Below are positions 36,901 through 46,917 of a DNA stretch of 64,000 nucleotides, piece after piece. A program made the translations under genes and the position numbers. This stretch comes from Sciurus carolinensis (taxonomy: Eukaryota; Chordata; Mammalia; Rodentia; Sciuridae). Under the pieces are notes generated by a model. The model ran no database searches. It saw nothing but the letters and a program-made list of their open reading frames with translations, and had not been told where the DNA came from. The stretch's first letter is position 1. Every line of letters begins with the position of its first letter. The stretch is taken from NCBI RefSeq assembly GCF_902686445.1, contig NC_062222.1, positions 38,253,792 through 38,317,791 on the forward strand, written 5' to 3'.

Positions 36901-39745
36901 GAAAATCAGGAGGGAGAAAACCTGGAGGTAGAATGTTAAGAATTTGGGGGCAGAGTGGGAAAGACGAAAAGAGAAAATACCCAGAGTTTCATGGAAATAC
37001 ATTCGTGCATTTTCTCAGCAAACTGTATTAGATTGCAGCTTTACTCTGGTTGGATACAGAAAGCTCAATTCAGGGAATTAGAAATAGATTATTATAGGAA
37101 AAGCACCTTCCATGTTGGCACAACCACATCTTCAAAGCAAAAGGGGTATGAGGAGGAGTGATAAGACAGAACTTTCATTGAAAAGATGAAACTTTCATTG
37201 AAAGATCAAAAAAGGATCTTCAAATTTTACCTGTATTCAACCTGCACATTACAGTACTGCAACAGGTACACATAAGGGGCTTGCCTCAAAAACCTGGAGG
37301 TAGAAAACCTGAAGGTATAATGCTCAGATGATGGGGGCATAGTGGGAATGATGAAAACAGAAAATACCCAGAATTTCATAGAAATCCATTAGTGCATTTG
37401 TCAGAAAACTATATTAGATTTCAGCTATACTCTGAATGCATACAAAAGCTCAATTCAGGGAAATAGAAACAGATTGTTATACCAAAAGCAACGTGCATGT
37501 TTCTAGGCTTGCATAGAAAATCTGTGGTAGAATTTTCAGATGTTGGGGACAGGGTGGGAATTAAGGAAAGAGAAAATACCCAGTGTTTCATGTAAATCCT
37601 TTTGTGCAATTTCTCTGAAAACTCTTTTAGTTGCAGCTCTACTCTGCATGTATACTGAAAGCTCAATTCAGGGAATGAGAAAGAGAGTGTTATAGCGGAA
37701 GCGCCATGCGTGTGGCACCACCAAATCTTGGGAGCAAAGTGGTTATGAGGAGGAGAGATAATACCAATAGCTTCATTGAAATCCATTCGTGAAACTTTCT
37801 CAGAAAAGGGAAATTCAATTTCATCCCTATTCAACCTGCATGTTATAGTTCTGCAACAGAAACACATAAGGGGCTTGCCTAGAAAACCAGGAGGTAGAAT
37901 GCTTAGATATTGGGTGAAGAGTGGGAATGATGAAAAGAGAAAATACCGAGTTTCATGGAAATCCATTCGTGTCTTTTCTCAGAAAATGTATTAGGTTGCA
38001 GCTTTGCTCTGCTTGGATATAAAAAGCTCAATTTGGGTAATTAGAAACAAACTGTTATAGCAGAGAGACTGAGCTTTTTGGCACCGCCACAACTTGGGAG
38101 CAAAGTGGGTTTGAGATGGATAGAAAATACCCAAAGTTTCTTTGAAATGCACTGGTGAACCTTTCTCAGAAAGAATCTTAATTTTCAGCTCTATTCAACC
38201 TGCACATTACAGTTCTACAACAGGAAAAAATAGGGTTTTGCCTAGAAAACCTGGAGGAAGAAAACCTGGAGGTATAATAATCAGAAGTTTGGGGCAGATT
38301 GGGAATCATAAAAGGAGAAAATACCCAGAGAGTCATGGAAATCCATTTGTGCATTTTCTCAGAAAATTGTATTTTGTTGCTGCTTTACTTTGTGTCCATA
38401 CAGAAAGCTCAATTCAGTGAATTAGAAACAGATTGCTATAGCAAAATCAACGTGCATGGTGGCACCAAGAAATCTTGGGAGCAAAGTGGGTATGAGTAGG
38501 AGAGATAATAACCAAAGTTTCATTGAAATCCAATTGTGAAACTTTGTCAGAAAAGGAACATTCATTTCAGCTCTATTCACCCTGCACATTACAGTTCTGC
38601 AAGAGTAACTCATAAAGGGCTGCCTAGAAAACCTGTGGTACAATGCTCAGATGTTGGGGGCAGTGTGGTAATGATGAAAAGGCAAAAAGAACAGAGTTTC
38701 ATGGAAATCCATTAGTGCATTTTCTCAGAAAACTGTATTACGTTGCAGCTTTACTCTGTGTGCATGAGGATAGCTCTATTCTGAGAATAGAATCAGCTTG
38801 TTATAGCAGAAGCACTGTGCTTCTTGTCACCACCAAATCTTACTAGCAAAGTGGGTAAAAGGAAGAGAGATAATACTGAACGTTTCACTGAAATCCATTG
38901 TTGAAACTTTCTCAGAAAATTATCTTCATTTTCAGCCCTATTCCACCTGCATGTTAGAGTACTGCAACAGATATACTTAAGGGGCTTACCTAGGAAACCT
39001 GGAGGTAGAATGCTCAGATGTTGTGGGGCAGAGTGGGAATAATGAAAAGACATAATAACCAGAGTTTTCTGAAAGTCCATTCGTGCATTTTCTCAGAAAA
39101 GTGTCTTAGATATCTGTGCTACTCTGCATTCATACAGAAAGCTCAGTTCAGGGAATGAGAAACAGATTGTTATAGAAGAAGCACCATGCAAGTTGACACC
39201 ACCAAATGTTGGGAGCAATGTGGGTATGAGGATGAGAGATAATACCCAAAGTTTCATTGAAATCCATTTGTGAAGATTTCTCAGATAAGGAACTTCAATT
39301 TCAACTCTATTCAACCTGCACATTACAGTTCTGCAACAGGAACACATAAACTGGCTTGCCTGGGAAACCTGGAGGTAGAATGTTCATTTGTTTGGGGCAG
39401 AGTGGGAATAATAAAAAGACAAAATACCCAGAGTCTAATGGAAATCTATTCGTGCATTTTCTCAGAAAACTGTATTAAGTTGCTTCTTCTCTCTGCTTAC
39501 TTAGGTAAAACTCAATTCAGGGAATTAGAAACAGATTGTAATAACAAAAGCATGCTGCATGTTGGCACCACTAAATATTGGGAACAAAGTTGGTCTGAAG
39601 AGCAGAGATTATACCAAAAGTTTCATTGAAATCCATTCTTGATACTTTCTCAGAGAAAGATCTTCAATTTCAGTTCTATTCAACTTGTACATTATACTTC
39701 TGTAGCAATAAATCATAAGGGGCTTGCCTAGAAACCTTGGAGGTA
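21969..39745. repeat. Satellite array A, main block
   Basis: About 17.8 kb of 366-bp dimers, near 48 copies. The consensus changes along the block. To about 29 kb half 2 reads gggaatgaggaaaagag, ggaaatcgaaacag and ggtggaaccacca. From about 30.3 kb it reads gggaatgatgaaaagag, ggaattagaaacag and ggtggcaccacca, with a mixed zone between. Irregular units occur near 33320 and 37497. No gene, RNA or foreign insertion is visible in this stretch. Confidence 0.9.
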
Positions 39746-40795
39746 TGCTGGTGTACAATCTTACAGGCTTTGGGAGTCCTAGGTGGATGGGAGGCTTCAG
39801 CCAGTGTAGAGACAGCACACAGAGAAACCAAGTGTTCTGAGTCTGAATCTGTCTTTATTTTTTCTGTCAGTTTTTTAAAATATTTTTCTTTAGTAATGAT
39901 CATATTATTTTATGATTAGTTTAAAAGAGATAAACCTTCAAAAGTACAATCTATGCTTCTTCTCAAAGTACACATTCTCTCTGTATGACAGCCCAGACCA
40001 AAACAAACTTATTTCCCACCTAGATTAAAGTAACCTTGTCTACCAGTTAAACTGAAACAAAATTGTGTCCCAGTTAAAATGAGGGCACCATGATCTACCA
40101 AACTGTAACCTTCAGAACAAACATGTTACTAGATTTTCTGAGAAACCACTCCCACCATGAATTCCAGTGTTTAACTGTGGAAATTTTTTACTATTATTAA
40201 AGGGCAAAAAAGCAACTTATAGTTTATATTTATTCTATTTTAATTTCATATAATGGAAGACTACAATCTTATTTTGATTCTCAATTAATTAGACTAAACA
40301 TAGGAAAAGCACAAATTATATTTATGACTAACTTAAATTTTTATTATGTAAAGTATCTCTAGAACCAAGTATTAAATCTAGGAAAACAACAAAGGCTAAA
40401 CACCGAGTCCAAGCTCAGAGGAATGTTCTTTATCCATCTAATATTATACTAAAACAACCACAGCCTCCTTTTAAATCAAGCACAGCTACAATTATTTATT
40501 TTCAAATATTTTATCTATGTATTACTGCTAAATTTTCATTGTGCACTATTTTGTGTCCCAATATGGTAAAAACATCCCAATGTTTTTCCAATGAGTTTCT
40601 AATGATATGTTGATTATTAATATTAAAAAGCAACTACACATGGTGACATGCCACGCCTATGGCCCCCAAAGTGAGGACAATCAACAGAACTGTGTCAAGT
40701 GTTGAGTCCTCTATACCTACAGACCGTTTCAAGTTGTCAGATCCTCTGCTCCAATACAGCCATGTCAAATGTTGGAGTGGCAGGAAGTAGATGCA
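39746..40795 (-). repeat. ERV-B 3'LTR
   Basis: About 1050 bp, homologous to 45633-46685. Shared segments include tttttctttagtaatgat, acaatctatgcttcttctca, gtacacattctctctgtatg and taaaaagcaactacacatgg. It starts with TG and ends with CA on the plus strand. The differences are frequent enough to suggest a much older insertion than ERV-C. Confidence 0.88.
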
Positions 40796-40830
40796 GCATT
40801 TCCCCCCTTTTTATTTTATTTTTTTTTATT
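40796..40830 (-). promoter_or_regulatory. ERV-B polypurine tract
   Basis: The minus strand reads a purine-rich run ending aaaaaggggggaaatgc directly before the 3'LTR. Retroviruses start plus-strand synthesis at such tracts, so it confirms the minus orientation and the LTR edge. Confidence 0.75.
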
Positions 40831-41007
40831 TACTACTTTGATGGTTTTAATTTGAATACATAGATTATGGATACTTTTCCAAATTTGACGGAGGATGACT
40901 GGAAAGATAAATAACAATATCAGAACACAAAATATCCCTATTTCAATTTGAATAATAAATGTCAAAAAGGTACGATTTTCAATTATACTCTTGATGTTAT
41001 TATAAAT

Positions 41008-41223
41008 TTATAGTGCCAAATTACCAATAGGAGACATTTGTAAATTAGCCTGAGTTAAATCTTTAATTTTATTTTGTAAAGTATCAATATCAGGAGTTAT
41101 ATTGTAATTATTCCAAATTCCCTTTAAATGAGTTTGTACATTCTGCCATGAGGTTTGTTCCTCATCGTGTTTTAAAGGGGTAACAAAAATCCACTTATAA
41201 TTAGCAAGACATCTAGTACTCAT
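41008..41223 (-). pseudogene. ERV-B env fragment (transmembrane subunit ectodomain)
   Basis: A 71-codon minus-strand frame contains NYKWIFVTP, HLKGIWNNYNI and IDTLQNKIKDLTQ. This resembles the C-terminal ectodomain of betaretroviral transmembrane Env. The preceding fusion peptide and following membrane span are in other frames or lost. Not a functional gene. Confidence 0.55.
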
Positions 41224-41804
41224 TTCATTTTATATTTTGAACTTGATTGCCAATATAAAGAATATCTTCCTGTAAGGCTTTGATGCGTGTTTCTAATGTT
41301 TTGTCTATCTTTTTCTAAATTGTTAAAGTCAATCTTTTTTTTTCTAACACCACAGGTAACATTAAGAATGATGGCTGATGTACTATCAAAAGAACAGTAA
41401 GTTTTTTTTTGAAATGAGGAATTAATACATTTAGTTATATGTAATGATCAAATTGTATAGAATAAGATTTCTTAGTTTTAGAAATAATTAAATAACACAA
41501 AAATGTTTAGCAAATTGATCAGCAGTCTATCACCAGGGGTGTAGAGAAATGGTGGATATGACTGGGGAAGAGTCCTCCTGCATGGAGGGCCCATGATGTC
41601 AAATCAGTAAATCAGGAATTCACAATGGAGAATCAGCATCCATTACATTTACTTTGGAAAACAAAAGCTTGATAAAAACATTCTTTCAGATTTTCTGCTT
41701 AAAAGACTTTTGTACCTGGAAAATATAAACCCATCTAATATACAAAGAAGAGTAATAGTACCAAAATTGCATTAATATTTTATATTAACCAAGTTTAGTT
41801 TCTA

Positions 41805-43310
41805 AAAGAAAACTCAGACTCCAACATAGTACAATACTTTAACATTTGTTGTTTAATGATAATTATAAAAGTCCCAATTTCTTAAGATTAATTGCTCTGA
41901 AGAATAAAATTTAAAAGACACAATGTTAAAAGCAAATTAGTGTTCCAAAGAAATCCTTGTCAGTTTAACATAGAGATTAAACCTTAGTTTTATATCAGTA
42001 CAATAGTATTTGACCTTAGTGAAAAACCTTAAATGACTTTAACTGATGGTCTCACACATATATAAGCAACTTAGTTAAACACAAACTTGTTGAAATTTGT
42101 CTTTTACTTACACAGACTTTCTTAGCATTTACTTAAACCCTCATGTATTTCATCACATAAGCACTTTGTTACCCAGAAACATTTTCTTTTCCCTTCTACT
42201 AAATATATTTTCATACAAGAACCATTTATTTTCTCTTTCCTATCTGTTGACCCCTTTTTGTTTACATTCTGAAACAACCCTTATGAAATTTCTGAACATA
42301 GATAAATTTCTCCATTTTAATAAGATTAAATATTTTAATATTTATAGTACTCTAATTGAAACACAGTCAAAACTTTAAAACCCTCTGTACATAAAATTTT
42401 ATCAATATGTTTACCAATTCATGAAAACACAAACAACGTTTTAGTACATTATTTCATGGAATCCAAGAAGTCAGGAGTATTGATGCTATATTAACTTTTA
42501 ACATTTTAACTTTACAAATTAATCAGATGTCTCTAACAAACACATTTGAGTAATCTTATATATGTTGCCTATTTTATTTATTTTACTGTAAAACCAAGTT
42601 ATCAAACAAGAGTATGGAACAGTATTCGCTGGTTATTTCCTGTTGAAGAAAAGACCTAGAAACAATTGATATTAGACATTTATAAACATCAATGTTTTAT
42701 TAGATTGACCACCTAGAGACTTCCGAGTTATTTTGAAAGACATTCGATGTTTATTAGTTTTCTCAGTTTAAAAAAGTTGAACCTTTTAAAATCACGTGAA
42801 TTGAAAGTATTTGGATCCATTTTTTAAATTTTAATTTTATGCACGCTTAATTTAAATATCATGTACATAGACAAATGACATCAGACAACAGGATATACAC
42901 ATAACACAAAAGTAAAGGCCTTGTAAAGTTTATCTCCATTGCAAAGTAACAGATGTTCAAGAATAACTCTAAAGTTAGATAAAAAAAATAGGACTGATCA
43001 ACTAATCATTAACCTAGGTATGTATAATCAAAATTGGGAGTTCAAAAAATATAGCATTTAAGAAAAACAAGACAAAACAAGAATCCTAGAAAAAAATGAT
43101 AATGACCATTAATTATAGCATGAGAGAGTGAGAAAGAGGAAGGAGGAGAGAAGGGGTGAGAGAGAGGGAGAGAAAGAGAGAGCATGAGTTAGTTCTGTGT
43201 TGCAGCCCAGGAGAAGTTTAAAATGGACACTTTTTTTTTTCTTTAGTCTCAGGTTGGTCCCTTGCTGAGCCTGCTGTATTCTACATTTTCAGTGGAATGG
43301 GAGCAGATAC
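41805..43310 (-). repeat. Non-coding block shared with ERV-C (copy in ERV-B)
   Basis: AT-rich, without long frames, lying between the reverse transcriptase and env remnants. It aligns through its length with 52940-54410 in ERV-C. Common segments include aagaaatccttgtca, acttgttgaaa, caattgatattagacat, gtatttggatccattttt, cattaacctaggtatg and aaaacaagaatcct. The two ERVs otherwise have different LTRs. I do not recognise its origin. Confidence 0.8.
43121..43187. repeat. Purine-rich GA simple repeat
   Basis: A run of gagag, gaaag and gggag motifs within the non-coding block of ERV-B. The corresponding place in ERV-C lacks this expansion. Confidence 0.85.
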
Positions 43311-43559
43311 AGAACAGGGCCTATAATTCAACATTAAATGATAACACACAAGTCCCTAATAAAATTTGTTATATTTACAAGTTTAAAATTACCAATACAG
43401 AGAAGTTTAGTTTGGAGAACAGCAGCCTGAAAAATTTTCTGCTTTAAAGACTTGTATCCCTGGAACATGAACACATTTAATATACAAAGAATGACCATTA
43501 CACAATTACCTTGATACTTTTGTATTATAAGTATTAATTATTCTTTCCAGATAATTATA

Positions 43560-43905
43560 GGATAGGTTAGTTTGAATTTTTTTCTGGTGCCACATTGAGT
43601 TCCCACTTTTGTAATTGTTCTATTAATTCTTTTAGTATAATTTGTAACATATCACTGGAGTAATGAGCAAGTAAAAACTCATCCATGTAAAGAATCATAT
43701 ACAAATCTGGAAACTGTTGTCTAATAGGTTCAAGAGTCTGATCAACAAACTTTTGACATAACTTTTGATTTTTTTCTTATAACTTGAGGCAAAACCTTCC
43801 ATTGATGTCTTTGGTAAGGTCTCTCTGTAGGTTTAAGGATGGTAACCTAAATGCAAATCTTTTACAGTCTTGAATTGCCAAAGGTATAGTAAAAAAATAA
43901 TCTTA
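43560..43905 (-). pseudogene. ERV-B pol fragment: reverse transcriptase
   Basis: The minus strand shows retroviral reverse transcriptase in two frames: a stretch with QRHQWKVLPQ, then QKLCQKFVDQTLEPIR followed by the active-site region YMILYMDEFLLAHYSSD. The second aspartate of the YMDD motif reads glutamate (YMDE). Frameshifts and the lack of the rest of pol make it inactive. Confidence 0.78.
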
Positions 43906-43909
43906 TGAA

Positions 43910-45366
43910 TCAGAAACAATGGCTATTTTTTGGAATTGCCACAACTCCTGCAAAAGTGGCCACTTCGTCCATAAGAGAAACAATTCCCTCCAACCGATGT
44001 AAAGGGTTTGGCCTTATTGGAAGGATCAGAATTTTGACCCACATTTTTAATGAACTGAGAATAAGTCTTTCCTGGTAAAGCTGCAGCCATGGCCATTTCT
44101 TGAATATGGGCAAGACTTCAATCCAAGCAGGCCTTAATAAAATCAGACAATGTTCCTGTTTGCCTTATAGGTCTAAGCGAGGTTTGACAGGTTGAATTTG
44201 CATTTTGAAAAGACAATTGTTTTAGTAAAATATCAGCAACTTCAGGATTAGTTATCATTTTTGAAATATTTTCTTCCATTTTCACCACAAATTTCACATA
44301 TAGTTCCATGGCCATCTATTTAATACTACTGAGAAAAGTAGTTTTAGTCTCAGAGGACGGTAATTGTTTTTAAACTATAATTGTAAGTTTAAAAACTTCC
44401 TCTAGTAAAGTCTTAGGTAGAAAAAGTTGTACCTAAGGAGAAGAATAATCCTCAGTTCTCTGTAACATAGACATAGATATTTAATCTAGAGTTTTCTTTA
44501 CAATCTGTTTTCATATTACAGCCTTAGCTAATTCCCCATATTTAGTTTTCCATAATAAACATTGTCCAGGTGATAAACAAGAATGAGCAGTCTGTTGCCA
44601 ATCAAAAGGTGTCATCAATTTACTTGCAATTGTATCTAATAATTATATTGTGTATGGAGACAAAGGACCAAAGTCCTTAACTGCTGTTTTTAATTCTTTT
44701 ACTAATTTAAATGGAAGAGGTTCCAATATGGAAGCTGTATCTTGTTCTCCAAAAGATGCCACAGGGAAAGAAAAAGAAGTATCACCTTGAGCATGAGGCT
44801 CAGTAATAACTCCCAAAAATCCTATCTTAATTGGAGTTTGACTTTTTTTTTTTTTAACTTGGCTTTGGTATAGGTGGAGCAGAGGTTACCACTTTAACAG
44901 CCAGTGGCCAGTGCTCAGTATGATATTCAGCAGTTGCCCGGTCTAAATCTGGTTTATCTTGTAGAGAAAGTGACTCCCTATCTTCCTTCTCTGAGTCAGA
45001 TGAGCTCTCAGAGGAGGAGGTAACCTGCTAATTTGTATCTTAGAAGAGGATTTTAACAAAGGTGTTTCCAATGGAGAAGATTCTTCCCGGAGAAGAGGCA
45101 TATTCACTAAGATGCATAATTTCAGGATTTGGGTCTAGTGCATCTCTAAAAAGATTAAAAAGGGTAAAAGAATCAACAGGCACTCTTTCATCTCCATGAT
45201 GTTGATAATATAATCTCATTTCATCCCCTAAATTTTTCCATATCATCAAATTTAAAGTACCTTCCTCAGGAAACCGCGTAGAATGTTCTTGTACAAAATG
45301 AAAGAGATGTCTCAACTGAGAAGATGAGACAGAAATTCCTCTTAAAAGTAAGCATACTTTTAGCAA
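43910..45366 (-). pseudogene. ERV-B gag remnant (matrix, capsid, nucleocapsid)
   Basis: Decayed gag in several frames. Matrix is the 45366-45040 frame (SSQLRHLFHFVQEH, FPEEGTLNLMIWKNLGDEM). Capsid sequence is visible near 44560-44730 (MTPFDWQQTAHSC) and at 44315-44118 (LRPIRQTGTLSDFIKACLD). A degenerate zinc knuckle, CFSYGRSGHFCRSC, lies near 43930-43990 with one cysteine replaced by tyrosine. The arrangement is that of a class II (betaretrovirus-like) ERV. Stops and frameshifts break it throughout. Confidence 0.8.
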
Positions 45367-45610
45367 TGTCTATGAATAATCTTCTTTCTTTAGCTTCTGA
45401 GTTACCCATTTTTCTCACTGACTTTATAATGTTCTGTGATTACTTATATTTTTTTTTACTTGGCCTTTTTCTCTTCCGAGTGTCCTACTAACTTCTCAAA
45501 ATTCTGTGATTACCTGTCCTTCCTCATTTGGCCTTTTCTCTACCAGGGGTCTGCAGCACCTTAGACAGAATCCTAGTCTCCCAAAAATGTGATTTACATA
45601 CCACTCTTTG

Positions 45611-45629
45611 AGCCCTACATTCGGTGCCA
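45611..45629 (-). promoter_or_regulatory. ERV-B primer-binding site, possibly tRNA-Lys type
   Basis: On the minus strand TGGCACCGAATGTAGGGCT follows the 5'LTR after three bases. It differs at about four positions from the complement of the tRNA-Lys-1,2 3' end, so a degraded lysine site is the best guess. Confidence 0.5.
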
Positions 45630-45632
45630 ATC

Positions 45633-46685
45633 TGCCAAGGTCCAACCCTAGCAGGGGTCGGGGATCCTCGATGGATGGGAGGCATCAGTGCAGTGGAGAA
45701 ACAGCACACAGAGACACCAATGTTCTGAAACTGAATCTGAATCTTTATTTTTCTGCCAGTATTTTTATAGATATTTTTCTTTAGTAATGATTATATCATT
45801 TTTGGTTAGTTTAAAACAAGAAAAACCTTCAAAAGTACAATCTATGCTTCTTCTCAAAGTACACATTCTCTCTGTATGACAGTCCAGACCAAAACAACCT
45901 TATTTCCCAGCTAGATTAAAACAAACTTGTCTACCAGCTAAACTAAAACAACCTGTCTTCCGATAAACTGAGGGCACCATGATCTGCCAAACTTTAACCT
46001 TCAAAACAAACAAGTTACTAGATTTTCTGAGAAACCACTGCCACCATGAACTCCAGTGTTTAACAGTGAAAAGTGTTTACTATTATTAAAGGGCAAATAA
46101 ATCAACTTTAATTAATATTTAGTCTATTCTAATTATATATAATGGCAGATTAAATCTTATTCTGATTTTCAAAGAATTAGACTAAACATAGGAAAAGCAC
46201 AACTTATATTTATGACTAACCTAAATATTTTTATTATGTAAAGTATCTCTAGAATCAACCATTAAAACTAGGAAAGTAACAAAGGCTAGACACCACATCC
46301 AAGCTCAGAGAAATGTCTCTTTATCCATCTATTATTATACTAAAGCAATCACAGTCTCCTTTAAACAAAAGCACAGCCACAATTGTTTATTTTACATGTT
46401 TTATCTATGTATTACTGCTAAATTTTCATTCTGCACTATTTTGTGTCCCAATACATAAAACCTTCCCTATGTTTTCCTAACGTTTCTAATGATATATTGA
46501 TTATTAACATTAAAAAGCAACTACACATGGCAACATGCCACACCTATGGCCCCCAAGAGGGGGACCATCAACAGAACCATGTCAAGTGTTGAGTCCTCTA
46601 TTCCAACAGGCGGTGTCAATTGTTGGATCCTCTACTCCAACAGAGCCATGTCAAATGTCAGTGTGGCAGGAAATAGATATGGCAG
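45633..46685 (-). repeat. ERV-B 5'LTR
   Basis: About 1053 bp with TG at 45633 and CA at 46685 on the plus strand. It is homologous to the left LTR. The terminal 240 bp (45633-45872) is also repeated in inverted form immediately to the right. Confidence 0.88.
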
Positions 46686-46917
46686 AGAATGTGTACTTTG
46701 AGAAGAAGCATAGATTGTACTTTCGAAGGTTTTTCTTATTCTAAACTAACCATAAAATGATATAATGATTACTAAGAAAAATATCTATGAAAAGACTGGC
46801 AGAAAAAATAAAGACAGATTCATCCTCAGAACACTTGGTGTCTCTGTGTGTTGTTTCTCCACCACACCAAATGCCTCCCCAAGGATCCACAATCCCTGCT
46901 AGGGCTGGACCCTGGCA
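46686..46917 (+). repeat. Inverted fragment of the ERV-B LTR
   Basis: The reverse complement of this segment aligns with 45633-45872 (ends tgccagggtccagccctag, then cacagagacaccaagtgttc and acaatctatgcttcttctca). It therefore lies in opposite orientation to ERV-B and abuts its LTR edge. The terminus tggca at 46917 joins array B. It makes a 230-bp-armed inverted repeat with a loop of about 0.8 kb. Confidence 0.88.

Larger units (their letters stand above)
39746..46685 (-). mobile_element. ERV-B: betaretrovirus-like ERV with 1.05-kb LTRs
   Basis: Provirus in minus orientation. From right to left: 5'LTR (45633-46685), primer-binding site, decayed gag, a reverse transcriptase fragment, a non-coding block also found in ERV-C, an env fragment, polypurine tract, and 3'LTR (39746-40795). 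No target duplication is found. The left flank is array A and the right flank, after an inverted LTR piece, is array B in a different phase. This suggests recombination or deletion involving the ERV. All genes are broken. Confidence 0.88.

Noticed and set aside
7585..39650. Dozens of 60-150 codon frames in array A on both strands with a recurring protein pattern
   Set aside because: They recur with the 366-bp period and have inconsistent starts and stops. They are shadows of the satellite, not a gene family.
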